In this document: piece by piece, positions 11,595-23,379 of the stretch | Layout: each line of letters begins with the position of its first letter | Numbering within the stretch: position 1 is the first letter of the stretch | Assembly: GCA_039090855.1 (NCBI GenBank) | Contig: CM077010.1 | Span: 48,564,905-48,628,904, forward strand | DNA from: Macrothele yani | Lineage: Eukaryota > Arthropoda > Arachnida > Araneae > Macrothelidae | Length of the DNA: 64,000 nucleotides | Direction: 5' to 3' | Position numbers and translations under genes: made by a program | Notes under the pieces: generated by a model | Told to the model about the DNA's origin: nothing | Database searches by the model: none | Seen by the model: only the letters and a program-made list of their open reading frames with translations

Positions 11595-12002
11595 GTGGGG
11601 GGAAGAAAAGTTTGTTAAGGGAATCACAACCAACAATGTTGGATCAAGATGAAACTGGCATTACTTCTAACTTAAAGTAATACAACAGTGACATTTCTAA
11701 ATAAGCAATTTCAACCATTCCATGAAGATTTTGTTAAATCATTTTCAGTTCAGCTTCACTGAGTGGCCACATATGTCATATTTCCTCACATTTGTAAAAG
11801 AACAAATTGCTCACCTTTGTGAACATTAAAAAAAAAAATCTCCCCCCCCCCTGTGAATAATTATGGAAATCTAAGAAAAGTGGATGGTTTAAAATTCAAA
11901 ATTAGCAGCAGTGTAAACAGCCAACCGAGAAAGTATGTTTGGGATGTTTATAAAAATGCTGTTATCTGCAAACCATAAAAACATTCATATAATAAAAACC
12001 TT

Positions 12003-12052
12003 GTTCTAGAACTGCAAATTAAGTATTGCAGTTTTAGAACAAGGTTTTTTTT
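12003..12052. repeat. Short palindrome with 9-nt loop
   Basis: Arms AACCTTGTTCTAGAACTGCA and its inverted copy TGCAGTTTTAGAACAAGGTT (one mismatch) surround AATTAAGTA. It is one of several small hairpins in the window. Confidence 0.85.
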
Positions 12053-13062
12053 ATTGCTACAAACTTGCAAAAAAGTGTTTTTAAAATCTTGCATGCAACA
12101 ACAAGTACTGGATGATATCACACAAATCCATGTAAATGGACCTTAGTTTGGCTACTACCCATTGGTAGAATGCACAGCTGAGTCATCAACATTTACAGCA
12201 ATAAACATAATTATGAACTGTGCTATTCTATGCATCATGCATCACTGAAAGTATGGTAATATTTTTTATCACAGTATGCATAACTTTTATTTATTGCACC
12301 ACGTTTTTTATAGTCATAATTAAAACAAAAGCAGCAGCTGGTTGGCTTCATGAAGGACAGAAAAAATGTTTTGGAGGATGGGTTAACACTTCTGATTTTG
12401 GCAGCCCTTCACCTTATTAAGCACCTTTGCAATCCTTTTTGTGAAGTGTGTTTACAAAGGTGGAAACTTACCAGGAATCCACACTACCAGAGAGCAGGTT
12501 GAATGGAGTTACTTTACTGAACATGCAAAGAGAAATTGATGTCATTGGGAACAGCTGAAGTAGCCATATAAAAGAGGAAGTTGGATTCTATACTGTAAGG
12601 CAATTAAAGAGAGAGAGACAGACAGACAGACAATACTGCCAACAATGTTTCCGATCCAGCTTTGAGAAGTGAAGATAACAGTGCCAAATACAAAATTCAT
12701 TTGTGCTACCTAGCAGAAAAACTGTACATGGAGGAAAAAAAAAATTAATATCATTTGTTTCCCCAAATATAAAAACTAAACAAAACAAACAAAAAAACAA
12801 TTTATAGGTATGTGTAGGCAGTCAAAGTGACACTATATAAACATTCAATTTTTTCTATGCATGCATGATAAAAATAGACTGAAGATGGTTTATTATTCAG
12901 AAAAAATGAAAATGACTGTAACAATGAACCATTTTTGTAGCCCCCCCCCAAATAAAATATGAGGGTCTTGTGTTGCATTAGATTTCAAGAATAACAAACA
13001 TTTTAAGGTTATACATCTATAAATTATGAGCTCTTGTGATCTTTAAACTTCACACCACATAT
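12053..13062. other. No recognised gene
   Basis: Intronic AT-rich DNA with short open frames, a GACA-type microsatellite near 12608-12632 and C-rich runs near 12941. No protein motif is seen. Confidence 0.4.
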
Positions 13063-13300
13063 ACCATTTCAAAATTAAATATCCACATACCATGAAATCA
13101 GGAGACTAAGTATTGTACAATCTGAAAACTTAATAATACCAGCAGAATTAAATATCCTTATCCCATGAAATCAGGAGCCTAAGTATTGTACAATCTGAAA
13201 ACTTAATAATACCATTTCAGAATTAAATATCCATATCCCATGAAATCAGGAGCCTAAGTATTGTACAATCTGAAAACTTAATAATACCATTTCAGAATAT
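13063..13300. repeat. 75-bp minisatellite, 3.2 units
   Basis: Units start at 13063, 13138 and 13211, with a partial one at 13286. All share CCATGAAATCAGGAG and AGTATTGTACAATCTGAAAA. Units 2 and 3 are more alike than unit 1, so the latest duplication is recent. Confidence 0.95.
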
Positions 13301-13797
13301 CACCTTGCATTCTGGTATTCAAAGGTGTTAGCAATAACCTTGGAAGAGCTGAAGATGTCTGCAGGAACAGGAGACAGAAAGCATTCTATTGATGAAGTGT
13401 GAGTGAATATCAGATTGCCCATGCAAATCAGAAACATGGGGACATGACACTGACCACATTACATTACTTGAATTGGACTTCTTTTAACTACTTCGTTAAT
13501 AGTTTTATATTTTAATTCAAGTTTCTTAGCATGAAAGACGTCCTTTAATCAAAGAAGTTGTCAAGAGAACAGTGTTGTTAATGCAAGACCAGAGTGAAAA
13601 AGGCAGTCAGAATAACAAGGTGTGTCTAAATGAGAATATCACGTTCACTCTCCATTATACGAGGGTTGTATCGAAAGTAATGCAAAAGTGGACATAACTT
13701 TTTTATTAACTGACAGAGGTAATTGAAATTGCACATGTTGGTACAGTAACTCTTCCTTTTATAATAACCCTTCTTCTTCATTGGAGGTAAATAATGG

Positions 13798-15097
13798 ATT
13801 CTAAGCTGAAGTAATGTGCTGTCATTGTGTTGTTGATGAAGGAACGGTGCAGGCTGTCCAACTTACACAGATGGCTACATGATGTTTACAAAGCTGACAC
13901 CATTGACAAGAGCGATACGCACAAATGGATGGAGTTTAAAGAAAAGGTAACAAGCACTGAATACAAACCACACATTGGGAGACCATCGTCTGAGACCACT
14001 GACACAAATCGTCACCGGGTGGATGAATTGATTCATGTGGAGAGACGAATCACAATCCGTGAGCTTGTTGCACAACTGGACTGAGGTCACAATGCCATAC
14101 AGAAGATGGTGGAAGATTTAGGGTATCGGAAAGTGGGTGCAAAGTGGGTCCACAGCAGTTGACACCCAATTCGAAGGAGAAAAAGGTGGAATTCTGCTCT
14201 GATCTGCTGAAAGTATTTGAAGCCAATGAAGACATTTTTCTTTCCGATCTGGTGACAGGGGATGAAACGTGGGCGTATCTCTACGATCCGAAAACGATGA
14301 ATCAATCCATCGAATGGCGTAACACCTCTTCACCAAGGCCTAAGAAGTACTAGAGCAAGCAATCAGCACAGATAATCATGGTGACTATTTTTTGGGATGA
14401 CAGGGGGCCTTTCTCCTTGTTTTTCTGGAAAGTGGCCATACCATGACCAGTCGCATACATTAAGACACTCAAGAAGCTTAGAGAAGCCATAAGGAGGAAG
14501 AGACTGAACAAGAATCTGAAAAGGATCCTCATTCACCACGAGAATATGAGACCACACATCTTCAGCAACAAATCAGGCAATCAGCAAATTAGGCTGGTCA
14601 GTGGTCCCCCTTCCACCATACAGCCCAGATCTGGCGCCCTCCGACTTCCACCTGTTCGGTCTGGTCAAGGACAGTCTCCGGAGACAACAATTTGATGACA
14701 CAGACGAGGTGAAACTGGCTGTGAAGAAGTGGGTACAACAGTCCACATCTGAATTTTTTCAAAGAGGATTCAAGAGTTGGGTTCTTTTTTTTTTTTTTGT
14801 TTGGAGGTTTAACGACCACCGTGAGCAACTCAATGGGCTATAAGCAGTCGCCCGTCCCTAATTTAGGGTCACTGGTTCCAGGGAAGGGAGAGAGCCAGTG
14901 CCGCAAGACAAGCACAACATCCATGCCTCACCGGGATTCGAACCCGGACCCCTTACGGACGAATGATCAGAGGCCAACGCCTTAGACCACTGCGCCACCG
15001 GGGCGGCAGAGTTGGGTTCAACGATGGCGCAAATGCATCACTTGTGATGGAGACTACGGTGAGCAGTACCTTTGTATAGAGGAAGAGTTACTCTACT
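13798..15097 (+). pseudogene. Mariner transposase, frameshifted and split by SINE
   Basis: The N-terminal HTH portion is open at 13827-14084 and ends with 'TIREL' HTH-2-like residues and a stop. Later pieces in other frames keep 'GDETW' (first catalytic Asp; 14259-14273), 'PRPKK' (about 14336) and 'YSPDLAPSDFHLFG' (14620-14662, the third Asp in a mariner-type DD34D arrangement). They end with 'FKSWV' at the SINE insertion point, then 'QRW.KC' and 'GDY' beyond it. At least three frameshifts or stops, plus the SINE, disable it. Confidence 0.88.
14785..15007 (-). mobile_element. tRNA-derived SINE (family 1), intact copy with TSD
   Basis: Transcribed on the minus strand. The 5' end is a tRNA-like head with A box (complement of CCACTGCGCCA, 14987-14997) and B box (complement of GGATTCGAACC, 14934-14944). 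About 130 bp of unrelated body follow, and an A-rich tail (the T run 14785-14798). The exact 12-bp direct repeat AGAGTTGGGTTC flanks it at 14773-14784 and 15008-15019. It would be transcribed by Pol III. The head is too short of normal tRNA pairing downstream to be a tRNA gene. At least six other copies lie in this window. Confidence 0.95.
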
Positions 15098-15177
15098 AAC
15101 ATGTGCAATTTGAACGACTTCTGTCAGTTAATAAAAAAATTATGTCCACTTTTGTATTACTTTTGGTACAACCCTCA

Positions 15178-15795
15178 TATGATCAAATTTTTACTGTTTG
15201 GCTTTCCTTACACATACTTTAAAAAAAAAAAATCAGAATGTGAGTGCAGGATTATGAGGACAAATTTAAATCCAGGTAATGGAATACTTAAAAAACAGGT
15301 AAATAGCACATAGAAATCTAAAATATGTATATAGCTTGCATTCTGGTGTAAACTGTAAAATCTGTTTGCCACAATGTCTTACATTTATGCTTTGCATACA
15401 ACTGAACTGATAAAAGAACATTTCATACTTTTGTCTTTTCATTCAACTTACAAGATTTAAAGCTAGCTTCCTACAGGCACAAAAACTAAAAATGGATGAA
15501 TAGATTGACCATCAGAAGTTATGAACTTTTAAATTTCATTTTGTAATACAAGAGCAGAATAATTATAATGTTTGTTGTAGATTGAGAATAAAAATTAAGA
15601 AACAATTGGTCCACTCTTGTAACGTTCAAACATTATTCTGACAACTGTGATGCCCAAAGGTGCATTTTATTGTTATTATTGTAGATTACAAATAACAAAC
15701 ATAAATGACTAGTGTTTTCAGTACTTCCATTTAATGCATCTGAACAAGACATTTTACAATTAATGATGTTTTTTTCTTCTTCTTTCATGACTTAC
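15178..15795. other. Intron sequence without recognised content
   Basis: AT-rich DNA between the mariner and the DENR exon. No motif is seen. Confidence 0.4.
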
Positions 15796-15969
15796 CAAAT
15801 GTTTTAAGGCCAGTTATTACTGTAACAAATTTTTTCTTTCCACGTGAAGCTCTTGATAAACATATTTTCTTTTCCTTTTCTGTTTTCTTTTTAGCTCTCA
15901 CCATACCTTTACCACCACGTTTTTGCTTATTTTTCTTTTCTTCAGCAGAGCCTAGAGAAGTCTGAGTAT
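15796..15969 (-). CDS. DENR: DENR exon: basic linker and start of SUI1 domain
   Basis: A 174-nt exon on the minus strand, with acceptor AAATTTTTCAG before 15969 and donor GTAAG at 15795-15791. The split codon G|AT joins the exon at 28061-28148, and the final G joins AC of the exon at 10719. The encoded segment contains an acidic patch (SAEEK), then 'KKNKQKRGGKG', the Lys/Arg-rich linker that is a hallmark of DENR. It ends with 'GKKKFVTVITGLKTF', the first strand of the SUI1 domain. Human DENR has the same order (KKKQKRGGRG, then KKKYVTRVCGLATF). Phase continuity and motif order make the assignment secure. Confidence 0.95.
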
Positions 15970-17928
15970 CTGAAAAATTTCTTTGTTTTAAAATAAGGCT
16001 CAACAAGAAGTGGAAACGTTTTAATTGCATAAAACTGAGACAGATTTGAAAGCAAAACTCCATGAACACCAACAAATTAACACACACACACACACACAGT
16101 TGAAACCACATAATACAAAGTTCCACACAAACCAAAGTTCTTATAGATCACTTGAACTTCATAATATTCTCCCTTGTTATTTTAAATGCATGTTATGAAC
16201 AATACTTTATGGAAAAAATCGTGTACGTTAAAGTTCAGCAAAGTTATCAGTAAACAAAATAAATAGCATTCATCCAGTTCTTTCACTGGTAAACAAGGAA
16301 TTACCTGCTGTTGATAAGTCATCCAGTGGCACCACCCCTTACTGATAGATCAGTCTGTATGAAGACAAGAATGTTTAAGTTGCTTTTTTACTACTACCCC
16401 CACATTACCTTTCAATTACCTTTCAATCACTGAATTTCTGTTTAGAAAATCTTATGAGTTTATTTTGATTCTAGAAACATCTTAACCACTGCATCTAAGG
16501 AAATTGTGATACATTTAAAACAGAGATGATGATCAGCACAAAATAATCCAGAGCTGCCTCATACATCTGCCATCACATGTAACAGAAGAAATTTCAAATT
16601 TTTGGCAGTTACTTTAATTTTTACATTAGTTAAAGTTTTGCTTATTGCAGATCTCCCTCATACTATTTTGCTAGCCATACTTTTTTAATTAACAAGTATT
16701 ATTTACATTCAATTTAATTGATAAAAAGTTTGTGATTGATTAGTTTTCACCTGACATAATGAAATATACCAAAAAATACCCCTTCTTTATCTGTCCAGTT
16801 ACAACAAAGTTTACTTGTATTGAATGCCTTTGACTCTCCCTTCAACTTTGTTATACATGGGTTTGAACATACATATAATCTCAGAACATAATCCACAGAC
16901 ATAATTCATGATGAAAAATTATGGTCCACAGGATTAAGCTGTTAGAGACAATGTCTACAGTTCTAAAAAAAAAAAAAAAAAAGATAAAGTCGACATAATA
17001 AAGCAGCACAGCATAGCTCACATCTCTGATACTGTTGTTACACACTGATCAAAACTGGTTACCACATATACTACAAATAAAGTGATAACACACGTTTTTA
17101 TGTATGTATCAAGCACAAGAAAGTACACTTTACAAAACTACATCACACAATATTTTGAAAGCTGAATGAAAAACTAGTGTTAACAAAGGAATAAAGAATC
17201 TCAGCAGGGAAGGTTATGGACCACTGCACTTTCAGAATCCAGTATTACTGGATTCTGAAAGTGCACTGAATATACATTTATAAAGTTAGAAAACAACACT
17301 AGCGATTTAGGTATGTTTTTATTTACCTAAAACTTTTGATACTAATTAGACACAAAAGCAGTTATTCTGAATTAACACAAAAGGTCCTGGCACATTAACT
17401 AATTTTCAATTCCTTTTTTTTTTAATACTCAACCGAATCCATTCCTATTGCCTTTCAGTAGTGCTCAGTTTTGTGTTTCTAAGTGAAGTTAGCAATTTTA
17501 TAACACGAAGATTCGCTAATTTATTTAGGTGCATGTTGGCACATAATTTTTATTAATTAAACTAATAATACATTTATAGTCAATAAAAGTTTTTGCAAAA
17601 GATATGGATTTCCCCTTCTGTTTGTATTCACTGTTTTTTGGAGGGAGGGGGAGGGGAAGGGACTAGTTTAATTTACGATACTTCCAACAACAGTTTAATA
17701 TTTTCCTTCAAGATCTGCTATGAGTTGGTTTTAATATATATATAATACTAGGTGAAGCATGCTATGAAGATGGTGTATTTAAAGTTGTATGCGACTAAAA
17801 CACTTTGGACTGGACTGTATGAATTTAAAAGTTTTTCCACAAAAATTTTTCTATAGCATTTTTTTTTTCTTGGATAACAATTTTATTGATGCATTGCACA
17901 TTTGTGTGTCAGATTCATAGGCTATGAT
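15970..17928. other. Intron sequence, mostly unassigned
   Basis: It contains a short CA tract (16081-16098), an A run near 16963-16981 and a G-rich run near 17640-17658. No coding motif is visible on either strand. Confidence 0.4.
17227..17267. repeat. Near-perfect 20-bp palindrome
   Basis: TGCACTTTCAGAATCCAGTA is followed after one base by its inverted complement. The loop is effectively 1 nt, so no stable intermediate loop remains. It is one of the palindrome series described in the findings. Confidence 0.9.
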
Positions 17929-20900
17929 CAGAGATTGTGTTAATGCCTGGACAGGCATATTCTACACATCCAAACGATAATTACTTCCTGAAAAAAATGT
18001 CGGAACCAGAGATCATGCTAGGATTTTTTCAAAAGAGTAAAAATATTCCTTCACATTTTTTGAAGGAGTATTTTTCTTTTTCAAAAGAGTAATTTTAGAG
18101 GACAAACAATTATTGCATTAAATTTTAGCTAAATAATATTTAATATAAAAACAACTAATTATATCTATATATAAATATGTCAACATGAATTAGCATGTAA
18201 TTGAATTTCTTTTATATAAAATAAGTAAATTGTAATTTATCAAAATATCTTACCTACTGGTCTTGTTTTATCCATGTGGTTGCAAAAAATAAAAACGTTA
18301 ACAGGAAAAGAAAACTTAATTCAAAACCAAAAGAACAAAGATAATCTTTATTTGCCTCCTATTATAATTCTAACCTTCTTCCTTTGTTTTTCCATGAAAT
18401 AACAGCTTGCTCAAAATTAAATGCACATTCAACTTTTTCCATTTTTTTTACAAAAATGTGGACCCAGTTCTGAAATATGAGTTAAAACATCTACACTTTG
18501 CTCACTAAGCCGGTTTCACTTTTGAGTTCTAATTCTATTCTGCGTTGAAATCCTCTCTCACACACAGCAGTTGAAAGAGGAATGACCAATACTATTTGTG
18601 AGAGAATTGAAAATCATGGGTAAATGGGCATATCATCTACTGTTGAAGACATAATCAGTCTACAGAACTGATTCATTTTCATGTCTGAATTTCTGCAATA
18701 CGATGACTGCACCTGGAAAAACTCTTCTTTTATTTCCTCCTCTGTAACACCCAAGTAAGCATCAAAAGAATAGTGTTTTATCAACTTATTGAAAGAGTCT
18801 AATCCAGAAGAATTTGAGGAAAGTAAACTTGAATTTAAGACCTGATCAAAGTCAGAAAGTAAATTTCATATTCTGCAAGTTGAATCATTCTTTTAAGTTT
18901 CCCACTAATTTATCCAAATATTGCACTTTTGCACTTTCAAACTGTTTTGTAGAATTTGTATGAATCGATAATTTAAAGTCTCTATAGTAACCACTTTCTG
19001 TGGACTTCAGAAATTCCGACAAATGTCTACCACTACATGACTCAGTTTTCATTGTCTTGAGGTGGTTTATTGTTGAAAACAGTTAGTTGATAACTGTTGA
19101 AAAATCTACATCATTGCTCTGAAAGACTCTACTTACACGGTCAACTATTATAAATATATCTCTTAAAAATGATAGCACAGCAACAAAACCATATTCAGTA
19201 CAGTGTTTTAACAGACCCAGTTCTGTTGGATTACAATTACTTGAATGGTTCTGTTCAACAATGTCAGTCAATGCAAGTACTAATGCATCATAACTAATAT
19301 GACAAGCATCGACAGCATGTCCAAGAAAGAGCCACCGAACAGCATGTATTTCCTTTAGACTAATATCAGGTTCCTGTAATAAGTCTTGCATCATTTTTAA
19401 TTTTTCCGATCTTATAGTAGATGTGTGACAATAAAAGTAGAGTGACCTCAAAATTTTTCGAAGTTCTTAAAAAGCTCTATTTTATTTGATGCTTGCGATA
19501 TTGCTAGTGCTAAACGATGGGAAATGCAATAGTAATATATAAGTTTTGGCACCAAATGTTGAAGTTTTTTCCCTATACCATTATTTTTCCCCATCATAAC
19601 CACTGCACCATCTGTAGCAAGACCAATTAATTTGGATAGTGCCACATTTTTTTTTTCAAGAAATTTATCAAAATTTCTTTTAATGTTTCTGAACTACATT
19701 CCCCACTCAGTTTCAGATTTGCCCAAAAACTGGTTTGAAGTTCATTATTACTTAAGTATCGAACATAAATTATCAGTTTATGGTCAATAGCAATATCAGT
19801 TGACTCATCAATTAAAATTGATATGAAAGGACTTTTACTAATTTTATTATCAAGTTCAGATTCCAATATATAAGACATGATATTTTGCATAGGAGTTATT
19901 GAACTGTGGGATAAATTTATATGTTGTTCTTTGATTATTTCATTACCACATGATTTCATTAGTAACATTACAGGCTTGTACTTCATCTGTGACAGCTCTT
20001 CCTTAACTAATGTATAAATAGTCTTAAAAACTGCAACTTCACCCTCTGAAATAATTACTGCTTAAATTTTCAATGACACTGTGCATGACCTTCGACTCTT
20101 TCTGGTTATTCACAACAAACTTGCGTTTAAGTGCATTTTCATGTCTAGCCAAAGTGCTTCTTTGTAAACAGCCAGAACCATTAGATGCCATGACTACTTT
20201 CATACCGGAATTCTGGCAGATTTTACAAAACATACGATTTACATCCTTATTATAAGTCACCCATGGAAATTCGTGATACCATTTCGGCAATTTTTTTCGT
20301 GTTTTACAAAATTTGACTTGCTTAGTCCAGAATCACTTAAGTTTCTTTTCTTCATGTCATTATGTTTGGAATTTAAAGGAACAAAAGCATTTGCTTTGCA
20401 TTCATTGTGAACATTCACGTTCACATTTTGGCTTGTGTTGCCGTTGTCAGTTTTGTCATCTAAAGGCGGAACTTTTGGTTTGAAGAAATCCTTCATAGTC
20501 TTTACGGAACCTCTTGACAACCTTTCCATAATTAATTTTACTAAATATATACGATGAATTACTAACACCAATTATTAATAATGCTAAATGTGAAAATGGT
20601 AATTAAACAAACTTCAAAACACGTCACTCTTCACTTACTCCACGCCAAGGCTTAACCAACACGCTGCACCGATACACTAGCGTCTCAATCCCGACGCGGC
20701 TGAATCCTCCTTCCCTGTAATGCGCATGCCCATCGGTTGAGCTGCTCTCAAGTTCCACTCTTTGCCCTAAAGGTTCTTCTGAATGATTGCTGAAAGCCGA
20801 TCCCTAGCTGACTAGTTCGGCAATGGGAACCAAATCACGATTTTTCATACACTGTGACATAGAGTTTACATATAATTTCTTGATAAAAAAAATGGTAATT

Positions 20901-21052
20901 TTTATGACAAAATCCCGGTGTAATCACCAATTATAAAAGGAAATTTCATATGGAAAAACAATGGGGAAAAATACGCATTTCTAAATTTTAAAGCGTATTT
21001 GGTGTTTTTAAGGCATGAAATATGCGTGTAGAAAGCGTTATCGCAATCTCTG
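17929..21052 (-). mobile_element. hAT DNA transposon (ZMYM/TTF-type), full length but inactive
   Basis: The termini CAGAGATTGTG (17929) and, inverted from the right end, CAGAGATTGCG (21052) match the hAT-type CAG...CTG ends. The 3.1-kb span encloses one transposase on the minus strand. An 8-bp target duplication is not recognisable (GCTATGAT against ATCGGAAC), so the duplication has decayed or the ends are displaced by a few bases. It lies in the 12-kb DENR intron, in the same orientation as DENR. Confidence 0.85.
18440..20571 (-). pseudogene. hAT transposase with TTF-type zinc finger, frame-broken
   Basis: Order on the minus strand: 'MKDFFKPK' N-terminus (about 20500). Then a TTF/BED-like finger (20290-20120) with 'FPWVTYNKDVNRMFCKIC' and 'STLARHENALK'. 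The RNase H-like core follows, with 'ISILIDESTDIA' (first Asp; about 19830) and 'LIGLATDGA' (second Asp; about 19615). 'YYYCISHRLALA' is the CxxH motif (about 19535). The helical insertion is at 19451-19083. Remnants of the C-terminal dimerisation domain end near 18440. At least four open segments lie in shifted frames. The layout resembles zinc-finger-862/ZMYM-like hAT transposases. It would bind its own TIRs and cut and paste DNA if intact. Confidence 0.85.
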
Positions 21053-21894
21053 ATCGGAACACATTCTTACTTCTCCAAAAATTATCCAACCTGATTTAAA
21101 AATCGACCTCTAGAATTTTTTTTTAAAATTCTAATTACTATTATGTTTTCCTTGAATGTTCAAAACAGCAGTTGAGTCATTGATCATGTAATTCCTTCCT
21201 CGTTTCTTACCACAGCTCTGCCTCTCTCCCAAGGTTTCGCGTATCTTGGGCTGCAGGAAAAAATGACCCCAAAGGCCCAAGGCATGTGTGGAAAAAATGA
21301 GTTATCTATGTCAGAACTTGGGAGGAGAAATTTCAGTGATCCTGAGCTCTGCTGTCGTGCTCGGCAAACAACAGAGCTCCAAAGGGCTGCAGAGTGCGTG
21401 TAAACCCGAACGAAAAGGGGGGTTCAGAAGTTTTTAAACAAACTGCAAGAAAATTTGAATGAAAGATAACTTAGCATCCATGAACTTGCTCACTGATTTT
21501 TATAATTTTTTTTAAATAGCTCTGCATTGCCTTCTGCTACATATCAAAACAAGGTTCACTAAACAACATACTGCTGCACAGAAACTTCAGTTTTGAAAGA
21601 AGAAAATTTAAGAACATAATTTTTAGAAATTTTGCCATTGCTAACAAAGTATAAAGTAATGAAAATGAAGGACTTTTGTCACCAGATCTTTTCTGAGCTG
21701 TTGATGGATCTCTTGTTTATGAAAGCGTTGCAGTGTTAGCTCACATTGTTTTGACCATTCCACTGACCACAGCACCTTGTGAAAATGATTTTTCTACTCA
21801 AAACTGCATTATGGATGAAAACAAAACCATCTGCAAGATTTAGCAAGAACTTCTGAGACAGGATCTCCATTCTTAATAAAAGATGGAGAGGTTG
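21053..21894. other. Intron sequence between hAT and Tc1 elements
   Basis: No coding motif or repeat is recognised. Confidence 0.4.
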
Positions 21895-22139
21895 TACAGT
21901 AGTGGCCAAAATTGTGAAACCTTTTGGAAATAGTGTATTTTGAGGTGTGATGTCTCACAACACCACTTTTTTTGGAGTAATACCATAAAATTATATATTA
22001 ATGGAAAGATAATTTCACCAAGAATGTAATGCAATAACTTTTATGAAGGATTTTGTATTAGAACAGCAGTTATTAAGAAGAAAAGTGAAATACATAGAAA
22101 AAAAAATGAGATATACAAAAATTCACCATGTCAGTTAAT

Positions 22140-23040
22140 ACTTAGTTGGGTAACCTTTAGCGCTAATTACGGCCTTACAACACCTTCCCATGGAGTGAAC
22201 CAAGTTTTTTAGTTCTGCAGCTGTTATAATGTGAAACCAATATTGAATTATTGCTTCTGTTAATTGGTTTTATTGCTGGGTTGTTTCTGACTGACAAGTT
22301 TCTTTAGTCGGCTCCATAGATTTTCGATGGGGTTAACGTCTGGGCTATTCCCAGGCCATTCCAGCAGTGGAGTATGATTATCTTGAAACCACTTTTTGCA
22401 CACAGCACCAACATGACATGGAGCTGAATCCTATTGAAATACAAATGCTTCATTATCTTGGAAAAGATCATGTGCAGAAGGCTTCAGTTTAGGCTTAAGT
22501 ATTTCATTAATGTATTTTTGGCCATTTATATTCCCATTAATCATACAAATTCTGCCCACACCTTTTGATGTCATACAACCCCAGATCATAACACTAACTG
22601 GGTGTTTCACGGTACATGTAATGTAATCAGGATGCAAATCTTCTCCGATTCTTCTTCTTACATATTCTATGCCATCAATACCAAACAGGGAGATTTTGGT
22701 CTCATCACTCCAAATAACACTGTCACATTGTTCTGCTGTCCAGTTAACATGGGTTTTAGCCCAGTTTAATCTTTACAACCTTTGTTTGAGAGATAAAAAT
22801 GGCTTTTTTGTGGAATTCTAGCTTTTAGACCAAATCCTGCAGTCTGTGCCGAACAGTACTTGCACTCAACTTCACATTGCATTGCACCATTTCATCTTGC
22901 ATACACCAAGATGATTTTCTTCTGTCACCTAGGCACAGTCTCTTAATTCTTCTAATCATCAGTTGCTGTTGTGCACCTTTTCCTGCCTTTAGCAGTCTGG
23001 TTTTGTAGTGACACAGTCTCCTTATACCTCTTCAAAAATT
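22140..23040 (-). pseudogene. Tc1 transposase, DDE region
   Basis: Minus-strand reading shows HPVSVMIWGCMTSKG (about 22610-22565). It also shows 'DNEAFVFQ' then a TAG and 'DSAPCH' (the second Asp; the stop sits exactly where a Gln codon is usual, near 22430), 'WPGNSPDVNPIENLW' (the Glu; about 22360-22315) and a C-terminal tail to about 22140. The segment upstream of 22640 is present in other frames. The UAG is a single transition away from CAG, so this copy is only lightly damaged in the DDE domain. Confidence 0.88.
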
Positions 23041-23101
23041 TAGAAATGCCACCTTTGGCATTTCTAAATTTTTGAAGAGGTATAAGGGGACTGGGTCACT
23101 A
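23029..23101. repeat. Palindrome, 45-bp arms, 4-bp loop, inside the Tc1
   Basis: The run from TAGTGACACAGTCTCCTTAT to AAATGCCA is followed after about 4 bases by its inverted complement, ending in GGGACTGGGTCACTA. There are only two or three mismatches over 45 bp. Confidence 0.92.
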
Positions 23102-23160
23102 CAAATGTGGACCCAGTTCTGAAATCCCACCAATTTTTCTTCTAATTTTTTCATAACTAT

Positions 23161-23218
23161 AAAATAGTACTATTAAGTAAACAAGGCTTCAGCCTTGTTT
23201 ACTTAATAGTACTATTTT
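23161..23218. repeat. Perfect palindrome, 28-bp arms, 2-bp loop, inside the Tc1
   Basis: The arm from AAAATAGTACTATTAAGTAA to CAAGGCT is followed by TC and then its exact inverted complement. No mismatch was seen. Confidence 0.93.
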
Positions 23219-23297
23219 ACATCACTTTCTGGGTGGCCAGTCAACTCTTTGTGCCATTTCTTTAATTTTATTACGTTTTACAAGCTCACTAAATGAA

Positions 23298-23300
<3 letters not shown>

Positions 23301-23376
<76 letters not shown>
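23301..23376. repeat. (CA)n microsatellite
   Basis: About 76 bp of pure AC/CA inside the Tc1 element. It gives an artefactual Val-Cys repeat on the minus strand. Confidence 0.97.

Positions 23377-23379
<3 letters not shown>

Larger units (their letters stand above)
13660..15177 (+). mobile_element. Mariner element with ~105-bp TIRs, interrupted by a SINE
   Basis: The left terminus CGAGGGTTGTATCGAAAGTA and the inverted right terminus TGAGGGTTGTACCAAAAGTA are flanked by TA (13658-13659 and 15178-15179). Similarity between the inverted ends extends for about 105 bp, unusually long for a mariner. Without the SINE and its duplicated target the element is about 1.28 kb, the normal mariner size. 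It sits in the DENR intron between the exons at 10580-10719 and 15796-15969, on the opposite strand. Confidence 0.93.

Noticed and set aside
14930..15000. Possible tRNA gene (A and B boxes on the minus strand)
   Set aside because: It is the head of a SINE: repeated seven times in the window, joined to a common body and A tail, with a target duplication.
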